From NCBI RefSeq assembly GCF_021728395.1, contig NZ_JAKKCM010000006.1, positions 186,001 through 250,000 of the forward strand: DNA of 64,000 nt, written 5' to 3'. The position numbers and the translations under genes are program-made. Source of the DNA: Vibrio sp. J1-1 (lineage in GTDB: Bacteria; Pseudomonadota; Gammaproteobacteria; Enterobacterales; Vibrionaceae). The notes beneath the pieces are model-generated. The model did no database searches, was not told where the DNA came from, and was given only the letters and a program-made list of their open reading frames with translations. Below, piece after piece: positions 26,463-35,989 of this stretch (positions within the stretch are counted from its first letter, which is position 1; each line of letters opens with the position of its first letter).

Positions 26463-28049
26463 ATGCCGATATCGCTCGGAAACGCTTTTATCAAGAACTT
26501 TCTAGGTAAAGCGCCTGATTGGTACAAAGTTGCCATTATAGCCTTCTTAATAATTAACCCTATTGTTTTCTTTTTTATCAGTCCATTTGTTGCTGGATGG
26601 TTGCTGGTCGCTGAATTTATTTTTACGTTAGCAATGGCGTTAAAATGCTACCCGTTACAGCCAGGTGGTTTACTTGCAATCGAAGCCATTGCAATTGGGA
26701 TGACTAGCCCTGCACAAGTGAAACATGAGTTGGTAGCGAATATTGAAGTGTTGTTACTTCTAATATTCATGGTTGCCGGTATCTACTTCATGAAGCACCT
26801 TCTGCTGTTTATTTTTACCAAAATATTACTTGGCATTCGCTCAAAAACGCTTCTGTCACTGGCATTTTGTTTTGCCGCGGCGTTTTTATCTGCGTTTTTG
26901 GATGCGCTAACCGTTATTGCTGTGGTTATCAGCGTTGCAGTAGGCTTCTACTCGATTTACCACAAAGTAGCGTCAGGCAACCCTATTGGCGACCATGACC
27001 ATACACAAGATGACACCATCACCGAGCTGACTCGTGATGACCTCGAAAACTACCGCGCATTTTTACGCTCATTGCTAATGCACGCTGGTGTGGGTACTGC
27101 ACTTGGTGGTGTAACCACCATGGTGGGTGAACCTCAAAACCTTATCATTGCCGATCAGGCTGGTTGGTTTTTCGGTGAGTTCCTGATTCGAATGTCACCC
27201 GTTACGTTACCTGTTCTATTCTGTGGCTTGATTACTTGTGCATTGGTAGAAAAGCTAAAAGTCTTTGGTTACGGCTCACAACTGCCCAATAACGTTCGCC
27301 AAATCCTTGTCGACTTCGACCGCGAAGAGCGTAAAACACGTACAAATCAAGACGTGGCTAAGCTTTGGGTTCAGGGCTTTATCGCAGTATGGCTAATTGT
27401 TGCTCTTGCATTACACTTAGCAGCGGTTGGTCTGATCGGGCTTTCGGTTATTATTCTGGCAACGTCGTTTACTGGTGTTATTGATGAACATTCAATGGGT
27501 AAAGCGTTTGAAGAAGCATTGCCATTTACCTCCTTACTTGCCGTGTTCTTCTCTGTCGTCGCCGTAATCATAGACCAACAGCTATTTAAGCCAGTTATTG
27601 ATGCTGTACTCGCTGTAGAAGACAAAGGAACCCAGCTTGCCCTGTTCTATGTCGCAAACGGCTTGCTATCCATGGTTTCGGACAACGTGTTTGTTGGTAC
27701 GGTTTATATCAACGAAGTAAAAACCGCTCTCATCGAAGGCTTGATTACCCGTGAGCAGTTTGATTTGCTAGCGGTGGCTATCAATACCGGTACAAACTTA
27801 CCTTCAGTAGCAACACCAAATGGACAAGCTGCGTTTCTATTCTTGCTGACTTCAGCACTTGCACCGCTTATTCGCCTTTCTTATGGCCGAATGGTTATCA
27901 TGGCATTGCCATACACCGTAGTGTTAGCGATTGTAGGTCTTATGGGGATTATGTTCTTCTTAGAGCCAGCAACCGCGTCTTTCTACGAAGCAGGTTGGAT
28001 AACGCTGCACAATACTGACCTAACTCCAGCTGTTTCAGGTGGACATTAG
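26463..28049 (+). CDS. nhaB: Na+/H+ antiporter NhaB
   Basis: NhaB is an inner-membrane sodium/proton antiporter that expels Na+ and helps pH homeostasis. The 528-residue protein has about twelve predicted membrane segments and a charged loop near residues 175-195 ([17 protein letters not shown]). Conserved stretches include [39 protein letters not shown] and [18 protein letters not shown], the last two resembling the ion-transporter superfamily signature. The ATG at 26463 is preceded by AAGAGAT. It is divergent from fadR and followed by a terminator and then dsbB, an order shared with E. coli. Confidence 0.96.
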   Translation: MPISLGNAFIKNFLGKAPDWYKVAIIAFLIINPIVFFFISPFVAGWLLVAEFIFTLAMALKCYPLQPGGLLAIEAIAIGMTSPAQVKHELVANIEVLLLLIFMVAGIYFMKHLLLFIFTKILLGIRSKTLLSLAFCFAAAFLSAFLDALTVIAVVISVAVGFYSIYHKVASGNPIGDHDHTQDDTITELTRDDLENYRAFLRSLLMHAGVGTALGGVTTMVGEPQNLIIADQAGWFFGEFLIRMSPVTLPVLFCGLITCALVEKLKVFGYGSQLPNNVRQILVDFDREERKTRTNQDVAKLWVQGFIAVWLIVALALHLAAVGLIGLSVIILATSFTGVIDEHSMGKAFEEALPFTSLLAVFFSVVAVIIDQQLFKPVIDAVLAVEDKGTQLALFYVANGLLSMVSDNVFVGTVYINEVKTALIEGLITREQFDLLAVAINTGTNLPSVATPNGQAAFLFLLTSALAPLIRLSYGRMVIMALPYTVVLAIVGLMGIMFFLEPATASFYEAGWITLHNTDLTPAVSGGH

Positions 28050-28115
28050 GACGTGTTGACCTTCTGAAGTTAACATGCCCTAATATTTAAGTTGATTAAG
28101 AAACTTATCCACGAT

Positions 28116-28145
28116 AAAAAGCTCTGAGTAATCAGAGCTTTTTAT
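28116..28145 (+). terminator. Terminator between nhaB and dsbB
   Basis: A 12-bp stem (AAAAAGCTCTGA/TCAGAGCTTTTT) has a 4-nt loop and a following TTTATATTTT. It ends 23 bp before the dsbB start, so dsbB expression would need read-through or a promoter very close by. Confidence 0.85.
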
Positions 28146-28167
28146 ATTTTCAGACAGGATTGAAACC

Positions 28168-28704
28168 GTGAATATTTTTAGATCACTAAACCAGTTTTCC
28201 AAGGGGCGCCTATCTTGGATGCTTCTTCTCTTTTTTATCATTTTCTTTGAAGCATGTGCCCTCTACTTTCAACACGTGATGATGTTGGCTCCGTGTGTAA
28301 TGTGTATTTACGAGCGAGTGGCTATGTTGGGAATTGGCGGAGCTGCAATTATCGGCTTGATATCACCTAGCAATCCACTCTTCCGATGGCTAGGTTTTAT
28401 CACATGGGGTCTTAGTGCATACAAAGGCCTGTTACTTGCGCTACAGCACGTCGATTATCAGTTCAATCCATCGCCGTTTGCGACCTGTGACGTATTCGTG
28501 ACTTTCCCGAGCTGGGCTCCACTGAATCAATGGGCGCCGTGGATGTTTGAAGCCTACGGAGATTGTTCGGAGATTGTGTGGCAGTTCTTAACATTATCTA
28601 TGCCACAATGGTTAGTGGTCATTTTTGCAGGTAACTTAGTCTTCCTCGCTCTTGTCGTGATTGCTCAGTTTTTCCCAGCAAGACGCAAGAACCCGATTCT
28701 TTAA
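28168..28704 (+). CDS. dsbB: Disulfide bond formation protein DsbB
   Basis: DsbB reoxidises periplasmic DsbA and passes electrons to quinones. The 178-residue protein has four membrane segments. The first redox pair is Cys43-Val-Met-Cys46 and the second is Cys107/Cys133 in the second periplasmic loop, both intact. An arginine follows the first pair (CIYERVAM), the usual quinone-proximal residue. The start is GTG at 28168 with AGGA upstream. It follows nhaB, as in E. coli. Confidence 0.95.
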   Translation: MNIFRSLNQFSKGRLSWMLLLFFIIFFEACALYFQHVMMLAPCVMCIYERVAMLGIGGAAIIGLISPSNPLFRWLGFITWGLSAYKGLLLALQHVDYQFNPSPFATCDVFVTFPSWAPLNQWAPWMFEAYGDCSEIVWQFLTLSMPQWLVVIFAGNLVFLALVVIAQFFPARRKNPIL

Positions 28705-28726
28705 AACATATACACAAATAGCAACC

Positions 28727-28748
28727 AAGCCGACCTCATGGTCGGCTT
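28727..28748. terminator. Hairpin between convergent dsbB and yecA-family gene
   Basis: An 8-bp inverted repeat (AAGCCGAC/GTCGGCTT) has a 6-nt loop. The plus-strand continuation is TGCATAATTTTT, so the T tract is displaced and termination is uncertain. Confidence 0.6.
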
Positions 28749-28784
28749 TGCATAATTTTTCGCATTAAATCAGAAAAATAGTGA

Positions 28785-29393
28785 TTATTTACCACAACAC
28801 TGCTTGAACTTTTTACCACTCTCACACGGGCAGGGATCGTTACGACCCACACCTTTAAATGGATTCAGGCTCTTTGCTTTGTTTCCCACCATGAGTTCGT
28901 CTGCACCCAATGCTGCCTCACTGATCATCAAGTCAAGTTGATCAATCAGTTCACTCAGTGCCGGTGGGTTCTCAATACCAGCATCACGCATGTGTTGTTG
29001 GGTCGCTGATTCATCAATCGCGAGCATCATCGTCGTTAGCAAAGCTTGCAGCATGCGCTGTAAGCCGTCATTGAGCTCGGTACCTTGCCACTGTTCTTCA
29101 ATCAAAGGCCAAACCGACATGAATCCTTCAGCGAAGTCAGCCAGTTGCTCTGGATGATTGTCTGTCAGAGCGAGTACTGAATACTCGTTACGTAGAATAC
29201 GATTGTGCTGCTTGTTAATCTGCTCTTCAACCGCAGGTTGAATTGCCTTAAAGTCAGCCCCAAGTAGCGGCTCTAACCAAGTCTCTGGAGCCAAGGGCTT
29301 AGTTGTAAGGTTTGCTGCTAACACAGCCCCTTCAATAAACAGTGAAGATTCATCTAGCTGAACCTCACCCTTTTCAATCAGTGTATATTGCAT
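28785..29393 (-). CDS. YecA/UPF0149 family protein with C-terminal SEC-C motif
   Basis: The 202-residue protein has an N-terminal helical UPF0149-like region (EGFMSVWPLIEEQW around residue 90) and a C-terminal zinc-binding SEC-C motif (GRNDPCPCESGKKFKQCCGK, cysteines C-x-C and CC). SEC-C motifs, also found at the end of SecA, bind zinc and in E. coli YecA mediate ribosome contact. The exact function here is unknown. The ATG at 29393 begins MQYTLIEKGE. It converges on dsbB and is divergent from dusC. Confidence 0.85.
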   Translation of the reverse strand: MQYTLIEKGEVQLDESSLFIEGAVLAANLTTKPLAPETWLEPLLGADFKAIQPAVEEQINKQHNRILRNEYSVLALTDNHPEQLADFAEGFMSVWPLIEEQWQGTELNDGLQRMLQALLTTMMLAIDESATQQHMRDAGIENPPALSELIDQLDLMISEAALGADELMVGNKAKSLNPFKGVGRNDPCPCESGKKFKQCCGK

Positions 29394-29562
29394 GACATCT
29401 GGTTTCCCATGAATTTGCCGGCATTATACCCCAGAGCTTTAACTCAAGTAACCTCGGTATACCGGTTTGATAAATTTGCTCGCTTCGAGTCTTTTAATGA
29501 CAAACTAGGCTGGCCTCGCTACAATCGCCCTCCTTTTATCACCAAACTGTACTAGGCAAACT

Positions 29563-30531
29563 ATGCGAGTTGTATTAGGCCCAATGGAAGGCGTTTTAGA
29601 CCATTTGATGCGCCAAATTTTGACCGAAATAAACGACTATGATCTTTGTGTCACTGAATTCGTTCGAGTTATCGATCAGTTATTGCCGGATCACGTATTC
29701 CATCGTTTGTGCCCGGAACTTCTGCAAGGCTCTCAAACTGCATCTGGTGTACCTGTACATGTTCAATTGTTGGGTCAAGAACCAAACTGGATGGCCGAAA
29801 ATGCGATTAAAGCTGCTGATCTTGGTGCTCGTGGTATCGATATCAACTTTGGTTGCCCTGCTAAAATGGTGAACAAAAGTAAAGGTGGCGCGGCACTTCT
29901 TCAACATCCAGAGTTGATTCACCAAGTCGTAAAAGCGTGCCGTGAAGCGGTTCCTGAAAACATCCCGGTAAGTGCAAAAATTCGCCTAGGTTGGGAAAAC
30001 CCTGAAGACTGCTTCGAAATTGTCGATGCAATCCAGTCTGCTGGCGCAAATGAGCTAACGGTTCATGCCCGAACCAAGCAAGGTGGGTATAAAGCTTCAG
30101 AGATCAAATGGGAATACATTACGAAAATCCGCGAGCGTTTCTCTATTCCTTTAATTGCCAATGGTGAAATCTGGGACTACAAAGACGGTCAACGCTGTAT
30201 TGAGACCACTGGAGTTGATTCATTGATGGTCTGCCGAGGCGCATTTAACATTCCAAACTTAGGAAACATGGTAAAACACAACCACCAGCCTATGTCTTGG
30301 CCGGAAGTGGTCGAATTGCTGATTTACTACTCTAAGTTCGAGATGAAAGGTGACAAAGGGCTGTACTACCCGAACCGAGTTAAACAATGGTTCTCTTATT
30401 TGCGTCAATCTTACCCAGAAGCAAAAGACTTGTTCCGTGAAATCCGCACCTTTAATAAAGCTGCGCCTATTGTTGAGCATATTCAACGATATCGCGATGA
30501 GTTGGTGTCAGCGACATCACGAGTGGCTTAG
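29563..30531 (+). CDS. dusC: tRNA-dihydrouridine(16) synthase DusC
   Basis: DusC reduces U16 of tRNAs to dihydrouridine using FMN and NADPH. The 322-residue protein starts MRVVLGPMEGVLDHLMRQIL. That DusC-type entry (LGPMEGV) distinguishes it from DusA and DusB. The catalytic cysteine is Cys98 in INFGCPAKMVNKSKGGAALL. The FMN-barrel motifs SAKIRLG and TVHARTKQGGY follow, and a C-terminal RNA-binding helical domain occupies the last 80 residues. A strong terminator lies 15 bp beyond the stop. Confidence 0.94.
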   Translation: MRVVLGPMEGVLDHLMRQILTEINDYDLCVTEFVRVIDQLLPDHVFHRLCPELLQGSQTASGVPVHVQLLGQEPNWMAENAIKAADLGARGIDINFGCPAKMVNKSKGGAALLQHPELIHQVVKACREAVPENIPVSAKIRLGWENPEDCFEIVDAIQSAGANELTVHARTKQGGYKASEIKWEYITKIRERFSIPLIANGEIWDYKDGQRCIETTGVDSLMVCRGAFNIPNLGNMVKHNHQPMSWPEVVELLIYYSKFEMKGDKGLYYPNRVKQWFSYLRQSYPEAKDLFREIRTFNKAAPIVEHIQRYRDELVSATSRVA

Positions 30532-30545
30532 ATAATCAAACCGTT

Positions 30546-30571
30546 AAAAGGGCGACGATTCGCCCTTTTTT
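30546..30571 (+). terminator. Rho-independent terminator of dusC
   Basis: A 10-bp stem (AAAAGGGCGA/TCGCCCTTTT) with a 4-nt loop is followed by TTTTTT. Confidence 0.92.
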
Positions 30572-30738
30572 ACGCTCCAGCCAAACACTAGTACACTTTT
30601 ATTTTTGCCGTTGTGCTTTGCCTGATCTAATTTCTCATCAGTCGAATTAAACAACTCATCACGCTTTTATCACCGCTTTCTCTACAGAAAACGATGCTTC
30701 CCGATACGGTAAACCCACTGCTAGTGATAAAGACAGTG

Positions 30739-32565
30739 TCACTTTAGCCGCCATACTTTACCGCTTTTCCCTGGAAGGTTAACACCCAGATTATTCTTGT
30801 AATCAATAACTTCGCGGGCATCCAATATGTTATGCAAGCTTTTCGCACTCAGACCTAACTGCCATAGTGGTAGTTCAATACTCACTGCTTTTTCACTGGT
30901 GTTGATGGCAACAATGACGGCTTCATCTTCGAGCTGTCTCGCATATACCAACGCGTCATCACGACAATAAAGCCATTGAATACTGCCGGATTGTAGACAT
31001 TTGAACTTTTTACGAATGTTTATCCAACGTCGATAAACCTCCAACCATTCTGAGTTAGCTAATTCATGCCAAGGGAAACAACGTCGGTTATCTGGGTCTA
31101 ATCCGCCTTCCAGCCCGACTTCACTTCCATAATAAAGGCAAGGAGTACCGACATAAGTTATTAATAGCATCAGAGCAATGTGCATTTTGTCTTCGCTACC
31201 CCCCACAAGAGTGAGAAAGCGTGCCGTATCATGACTATCAAGTTGATTGAGTTGAGACAACTGGTTCGCAAATGGAATCTTCGCTCTCGCCTCATCTAAC
31301 CAATTTTTGAACTCAGTTGCATCGATCTGGATCGGATCATACATGATGTCTTGATGAGCAATAAATGCTCTTACCGGATGAGCAAATCCATAATAATTCA
31401 TTGCTCCATCTTCTTGACCGCCTTGTAGCCACTGGGTTGCCTCAAAAAAATGTTCACCAAGCACATACGCATTGGGGTTAACCGACTTTGTCGCTTTACG
31501 GAACGCTTCGACGTAAAGAGCATTATTTTTCGCCCCTTCCCCCTCGCCGAGCATATGAATTACATCAAAGCGCCAGCCATCCGCGGAGTAAGGAGCTTTT
31601 AACCAGTGTTGAATTACCGCGTGCTTACCTTGATAAATGTACTCCCGCACCTCTTTATTCTCGAAGTTCAACACAGGTAAATTGCTGATACCTTTCCAGC
31701 CGATGTAATTATTGCTGTCACCGTCAAAGAAATAATAGTGGCGGTACTTCGAGTTCGGATTGCCATATGCCCCGTCGCCTGCCATTTTCACATTGAACCA
31801 AGGGTGGTGAACTGAAGTGTGATTAAATACCGCATCCAAAACAATTTTCATCTGCTTAGAACGTATCTTGTTGCACAACTGAGCAAACTGCTCATTGCTT
31901 CCAAACATAGGGTCTATATTGAAATAGTCAGTGGTATCGTATTTATGGTTACTCGGAGAACAGAAAACCGGGTTGAAATACAAAGCAGTAACACCGAGGT
32001 TTTCAAGGTAATCCAGCTTTTGTTCGACACCTTTTAAATCTCCACCGAAGAACTCTTTAGATCCCGTGTTTTGATGGCCACCAACTGCATCTCCCCAGGA
32101 CTTAACTATCACTTCAGGATTGTGTTCAGCATACGCTTGTCGAATCTCTGCTTCCCCCCGACTCGCGGAAAAACGATCTGGAAATATTTGATAGAAGATC
32201 TGTTGTTGAACCCATTTTGGTGGCTGGTTGTTCACATTCAATTTAAAGTGAAACTCTTTTGGCGGAATTCGCTTTTGTACGCCTCGCCCATCCAGCCAGA
32301 ACTGCTGCTCGCCCAGAACTAGCTTAAATACATAGTGAGTCACATCTCTGTCTTTATTTGGGGCAAAGGTTGCGTTCCAGAGTTTCAGTTCTCCTGAAGT
32401 ACCCGCTGGATGCATTTCAGTCAGATACTCTTCGTTATCAGGCTCAGAGCGCACATAGACACGATCAAAATTAAGGTTCTCCGTCTTTAGCGTGACCGTT
32501 ATGGTTGCTTCGTCGAAAGAAAGTCCATCCAGCGTCTGGCTGTGGAAAATGAAAGGAAGGGTCAT
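30739..32565 (-). CDS. malZ: Maltodextrin glucosidase MalZ-like (GH13)
   Basis: MalZ removes glucose from the reducing end of maltodextrins in the cytoplasm. From the ATG at 32565, with AGGAG upstream, the protein has 608 residues (E. coli 605) and no signal peptide. An N-terminal carbohydrate-binding-like domain covers about 1-110. The GH13 barrel carries DAVFNH, the nucleophile region GWRFDVIHML, a catalytic glutamate in VLGEHF and the transition-state aspartate region LDSHDTARF. A small C-terminal beta domain ends the protein. GH13 subfamilies overlap (neopullulanase, cyclomaltodextrinase), so MalZ is the most likely but not the only reading. It stands alone, away from other mal genes. Confidence 0.82.
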   Translation of the reverse strand: MTLPFIFHSQTLDGLSFDEATITVTLKTENLNFDRVYVRSEPDNEEYLTEMHPAGTSGELKLWNATFAPNKDRDVTHYVFKLVLGEQQFWLDGRGVQKRIPPKEFHFKLNVNNQPPKWVQQQIFYQIFPDRFSASRGEAEIRQAYAEHNPEVIVKSWGDAVGGHQNTGSKEFFGGDLKGVEQKLDYLENLGVTALYFNPVFCSPSNHKYDTTDYFNIDPMFGSNEQFAQLCNKIRSKQMKIVLDAVFNHTSVHHPWFNVKMAGDGAYGNPNSKYRHYYFFDGDSNNYIGWKGISNLPVLNFENKEVREYIYQGKHAVIQHWLKAPYSADGWRFDVIHMLGEGEGAKNNALYVEAFRKATKSVNPNAYVLGEHFFEATQWLQGGQEDGAMNYYGFAHPVRAFIAHQDIMYDPIQIDATEFKNWLDEARAKIPFANQLSQLNQLDSHDTARFLTLVGGSEDKMHIALMLLITYVGTPCLYYGSEVGLEGGLDPDNRRCFPWHELANSEWLEVYRRWINIRKKFKCLQSGSIQWLYCRDDALVYARQLEDEAVIVAINTSEKAVSIELPLWQLGLSAKSLHNILDAREVIDYKNNLGVNLPGKSGKVWRLK

Positions 32566-32615
32566 AGCTAGCACTCCTGTAAAGGGCATATGCCATGACT
32601 TTACTATAGGAAGTG

Positions 32616-32670
32616 ATAATAAAAATCCTCCTTGTAAAACTGCTAGTTAGCAATATTTCTCAAGGAGGAT
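32616..32670 (-). terminator. Terminator of the PF04392-type ABC operon
   Basis: A perfect 10-bp stem (ATCCTCCTTG at the 5' side on the minus strand, CAAGGAGGAT at the 3' side) closes a 26-nt loop that holds a smaller GCTA/TAGC hairpin. TTTTTATT follows. It lies 55 bp after the ATPase stop and just upstream of malZ. Confidence 0.78.
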
Positions 32671-32725
32671 CACGTTCGGTAGGCGTAGTTAACCAAAACT
32701 GAAGTTAGGTAACGAGCTGTACTGA

Positions 32726-33520
32726 CTAATTGAGTAGCAAACTATCGTCAGAAAGTTCCTCACCACGCACTTTGGAGAACATTTCTAGCAAATCTGGCAC
32801 TTGCATATTCGTTCTTTGCTCTCCAGCCACATCGAGCACAATTTCGCCCTGATGAAGCATCACAGTTCTATCGCCACAAGCCAATGCATCTTTCATTGAA
32901 TGGGTAACCATCATCACGGTCAAATTAAACTCATCCACGATGCGTTTCGTCAGATCAATAACAAAAGCAGCCATTCGAGGGTCAAGCGCCGCAGTGTGTT
33001 CATCCAGTAGCAGTAACTTACTTTCCGACAAAGTTGCCATCACCAAACTCACCGCTTGTCGTTGACCTCCGGACAGTAAGCCAATGCTATCCCCCAGCCT
33101 ATCTTCTAATCCCAAACCAAGAATACTGATTCGGTCTTGGAATAGCTTTCGCCGTTGAGACGATAGTGCCAGTCCCCAACCACGCTTTTTGCCACGCATG
33201 TAAGCCAGGGCCATGTTTTCTTCAATGCTTAACTCCCCACAGGTACCAGCCAAAGGATCCTGAAAAACCCGGGCACATTGAGTAGCTCGTTGAGCCACTG
33301 TTTGTCGGGTAACGTCTTTACCATCGATAATCACTTGGCCACCAATCATCGGGGTTTCACCAGTGGTAGCGCCAAGTAACGTCGATTTACCAGCACCATT
33401 GGAACCAATGACGGTAAGAAACTGATGTTCAGGCACCACTAGAGATACCCCTTTTAACGCTCGGTTCTCCAGAATCGTTCCAGGGTTGAACGTCACTTGG
33501 ATATTATTGAGTTCAATCAT
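32726..33520 (-). CDS. ABC importer ATP-binding subunit (TrpZ-like)
   Basis: This is the ATPase of a three-gene importer. The 264-residue protein has Walker A GSNGAGKST (about residue 39), signature LLSGGQRQA and Walker B LLLLDEHTAALD. Its ATG overlaps the TGA of the permease gene (ATGA) and has GGGGAG upstream, indicating translational coupling. The combination with a PF04392 binding protein and a single branched-chain-type permease matches the family that includes streptococcal TrpXYZ. Substrates of other members vary or are unknown, so the solute here is not assigned. Confidence 0.9.
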   Translation of the reverse strand: MIELNNIQVTFNPGTILENRALKGVSLVVPEHQFLTVIGSNGAGKSTLLGATTGETPMIGGQVIIDGKDVTRQTVAQRATQCARVFQDPLAGTCGELSIEENMALAYMRGKKRGWGLALSSQRRKLFQDRISILGLGLEDRLGDSIGLLSGGQRQAVSLVMATLSESKLLLLDEHTAALDPRMAAFVIDLTKRIVDEFNLTVMMVTHSMKDALACGDRTVMLHQGEIVLDVAGEQRTNMQVPDLLEMFSKVRGEELSDDSLLLN

Positions 33521-34452
33521 AATGTCTCCCCTGAACCTTTCTTAGATGCGGCCTGTTTCGCATCTGAAACTCGTTGTTTCGCTTTCATGCGCTGTTTTAG
33601 TTTTGGTGCTATCAATGCGACCGCAACCAGCACAGCAGTAACAAGGTTTAGATCGGATGCCTGCAAGCCAAACATTCCAGAACTCAAAGCAAACGCGACG
33701 GCAAGACGGTAAAGGACAGAGCCAACGATAACGGCTAACACCGCTACCCAAATCTTACGACCAGGAATCAGAGTCTGACCTAAAATCACCGCGGCTAAAC
33801 CGACCACAATAGTACCGACACCCGATGTCACATCGGCAAAGCTGTTGGTTTGTGCAAACAGTGCGCCCGCAAAGCCAACAAAACCATTTGATAATGCCAA
33901 GCCAAAGAAAGTGTAAAAACCAGTACTGGCTCCTTGAGCGGAGACCATTCGAGCATTAACGCCTGTTGCTCGTAGACCAAGGCCAAAGTCACTGTTAAGC
34001 AAACGGACCACAAAGAATGCAGAGAATAAAACTAACACCCCCACCACAAGTGGACGAATCAACATTGGTTCGCCCATTGCTTCAAACGGCGTCAGGATTG
34101 TCTCTTCTCCAAGTAGCGCGATATTGGGCTTACCCATAATACGAATATTAATGGAAAATGCAGCGATCATGGTGAGTATTGACGCTAAGAGATGCAAAAT
34201 TCCACAGCGGACAGCAAGAAAAGCGGTAACCCAACCAGTCATACCACCGGCGATAATTGCCATCCCAGTGGCAACCCAAGGGTTAATGCCCGCAACGATT
34301 GCGGTAGCAGCAACGGCAGCCCCCATCGGGAAACTGCCATCGACACTTAAGTCAGGAAAATCAAGTACGCGAAACGTGAGGTATACGCCCAAAGCGACTA
34401 GCCCATAAATCAAGCCAATCTCAAGAGCGCCAAAAAATGCAAATGCAGACAT
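33517..34452 (-). CDS. ABC importer permease (branched-chain type, TrpY-like)
   Basis: The 311-residue protein has about eight to nine membrane segments and the BPD_transp_2 pattern seen in branched-chain amino-acid permeases: FRVLDFPDLSVDGSFPMGAA near the N-terminus, and GLGLRATGVNARMVSAQGAS around residue 160, which is the likely coupling loop. Only one permease gene is present, so it probably works as a homodimer. Downstream it overlaps the ATPase gene by 4 bp; upstream, a 196-bp gap with a strong hairpin separates it from the binding-protein gene. Confidence 0.9.
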   Translation of the reverse strand: MSAFAFFGALEIGLIYGLVALGVYLTFRVLDFPDLSVDGSFPMGAAVAATAIVAGINPWVATGMAIIAGGMTGWVTAFLAVRCGILHLLASILTMIAAFSINIRIMGKPNIALLGEETILTPFEAMGEPMLIRPLVVGVLVLFSAFFVVRLLNSDFGLGLRATGVNARMVSAQGASTGFYTFFGLALSNGFVGFAGALFAQTNSFADVTSGVGTIVVGLAAVILGQTLIPGRKIWVAVLAVIVGSVLYRLAVAFALSSGMFGLQASDLNLVTAVLVAVALIAPKLKQRMKAKQRVSDAKQAASKKGSGETL

Positions 34453-34559
34453 AAAACGGCTCCTTTCTGCATGTTCAGATCAGTATCGAGATCTGAAAGT
34501 AAGACTTCTCACTTCAGGCGGGACTAGCTAATCAACTAATGAAATAAACACCCGGAGAA

Positions 34560-34593
34560 GGAGTAATAAGCCAATGACGTGACTTATTACTCC
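34560..34593 (-). repeat. Intercistronic stem-loop between binding protein and permease
   Basis: A perfect 11-bp stem (GGAGTAATAAG/CTTATTACTCC) has a 12-nt loop and no T tract on the minus strand (CTTCTCCGGG follows). Such structures often stabilise the upstream mRNA, which would raise binding-protein output over membrane-subunit output. The role is inferred. Confidence 0.7.
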
Positions 34594-34648
34594 CACCAAA
34601 ACGGTTACCTTGAACGGATAAGCCTATTTCGTCCCAACACAAAGTGAC

Positions 34649-35614
34649 TTATTGCATGCTTGTTGCACGTTCTACGACTGAACTCGGTATTTGAATACCC
34701 AGCTTAGAAGCAGCATCTTGATTGATCACTAAGTCAGAACCCGTTGCCACTTTTACGTCTAGTTTGCCCGGCTCCTGGCCATCGAGAATAGCCGCGACAT
34801 AATCAGCGGTTTGAACACCTACTTGGTAGTAGTCAAAGCCAAGGCCTGCGATCGCGCCTTTTTCGACATAGGATGTTGCACCACCAAATACTGGCGTCTT
34901 AGCCTGATTCGCTGCCACGATCATACCTTCAATCGCACTTGCCACTGTATTGTCTGTCGGTGCATAAATGATGTCAGATTTTGCAGAAATGGCTTGGGTA
35001 GCCGATTGTACGTCGGCACTTTTCAGAGCCGTTGCTTCTACGATTTCGATCCCTTTCGCTGCTGCACTCACTTTGAGAAGTTCGACCAAGGTTACAGCAT
35101 TGGCTTCACCTGGATTGAAAACAACACCGATACTTTTCACTTGAGGCAGGATCTCTTGGATAAGCTCAACATGCTGGGCAACTGGCGACAGATCAGAAAG
35201 ACCAGTCACGTTCTGCCCTGGCTGTTCCATGGTTTTTACCAGTTTAGCCCCTACCGGGTCTGTTACCGCGGTAAATACAACCGGGATTGAGCGTGTTGCG
35301 GATACAAGAGCTTGTGCAGATGGTGTCGCGATACCCACTAAAACATCTGGGCTTTCACCGACAAACTGGCGAGCAATCTGAACCGCGATAGCAGGGTTAC
35401 CTTGTGCCGTTTTGTAGTCAAACTCTAGGTTTTTACCTTGTTCATATCCTTTCGCCTTCAAGCCGTCTAAAAGCCCCTGACGAGCAGCATCTAATGCCGG
35501 ATGTTCCACAATTTGTGAAACCGCCACCGACGCAGTGTTAGCGAGAACACCTGCGGAGGAAAGAACGGCAGTCGCAGATAAAATAGCGGTGGTGAGTAAA
35601 CGTTTCGGTATCAT
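34649..35614 (-). CDS. ABC importer substrate-binding protein (PF04392, TrpX-like)
   Basis: The periplasmic receptor of the importer has 321 residues from the ATG at 35614, chosen because AAGGAG lies 5 nt upstream. The alternative ATG at 35617 is too close, and a longer frame from 35743 masks the signal peptide. A Sec signal (MIPKRLLTTAILSATAV..GVLA, cleavage near residue 25) is clear. Family motifs include VAVSQIVEHPALDAARQGL and IPVVFTAVTDPVGAKLV. PF04392 proteins bind small solutes, sometimes aromatic amino acids; the ligand here is unknown. It is first in its operon. Confidence 0.9.
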   Translation of the reverse strand: MIPKRLLTTAILSATAVLSSAGVLANTASVAVSQIVEHPALDAARQGLLDGLKAKGYEQGKNLEFDYKTAQGNPAIAVQIARQFVGESPDVLVGIATPSAQALVSATRSIPVVFTAVTDPVGAKLVKTMEQPGQNVTGLSDLSPVAQHVELIQEILPQVKSIGVVFNPGEANAVTLVELLKVSAAAKGIEIVEATALKSADVQSATQAISAKSDIIYAPTDNTVASAIEGMIVAANQAKTPVFGGATSYVEKGAIAGLGFDYYQVGVQTADYVAAILDGQEPGKLDVKVATGSDLVINQDAASKLGIQIPSSVVERATSMQ

Positions 35615-35928
35615 CATAACTCCTTGATGTGTCTTCGTCCTTGTTCTGCGAGCATTAACCAATTGGTGTACGCCCGCAAACCCAAAAATAGGAAGGCGTT
35701 TTGTTGTGTTTGTAATAAATTTAGCTGTGCACTTCTTGTGCATCTTATTTTTATTATTACTACTAAGTCCCAGTAAAGAAAAGAAACATTTAACAGTAAG
35801 ACAACATTTGTGATCGCGGAATAGTAATCTTGTCGCGCAAAATCAGCGAAAATAGGGAAATTTTTGTCAGGGTGAAGGAAAAGTGACGAAAAGAAGTGGA
35901 TCGATAGGATTATGGAAGAGTGTGAAAC
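35615..35928. other. Intergenic region upstream of the PF04392-type ABC operon
   Basis: It carries the operon promoter (minus strand), which I cannot place with confidence. I checked for a Trp-rich leader peptide and found none. A palindromic GTGCAC..GTGCAT patch near 35726-35741 may be an operator. Confidence 0.4.
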
Positions 35929-35958
35929 ACAAAAAACGGAGTGGCTTGCGCGCACTCC
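35929..35958 (-). terminator. Terminator of yfbV
   Basis: The arms GGAGTG and CACTCC (35938-35943, 35953-35958) form a stem-loop with GC-rich loop. On the minus strand it is followed by CGTTTTTTGTG. Confidence 0.75.
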
Positions 35959-35989
35959 ATTTGACTAAATTCTAGCGTTGTTAGCTTAT

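Noticed and set aside
28105-28113. Isolated DnaA-box-like TTATCCACG next to the nhaB terminator
   Set aside because: A single imperfect box with no neighbours; treated as background and used as a caution for the cluster at 57470-57702.
35614-35955. A 113-codon minus-strand frame and a possible Trp leader peptide upstream of the ABC operon
   Set aside because: No run of Trp codons, no attenuator-like alternative hairpins and no ribosome-binding site. The frame overlaps the yfbV terminator.
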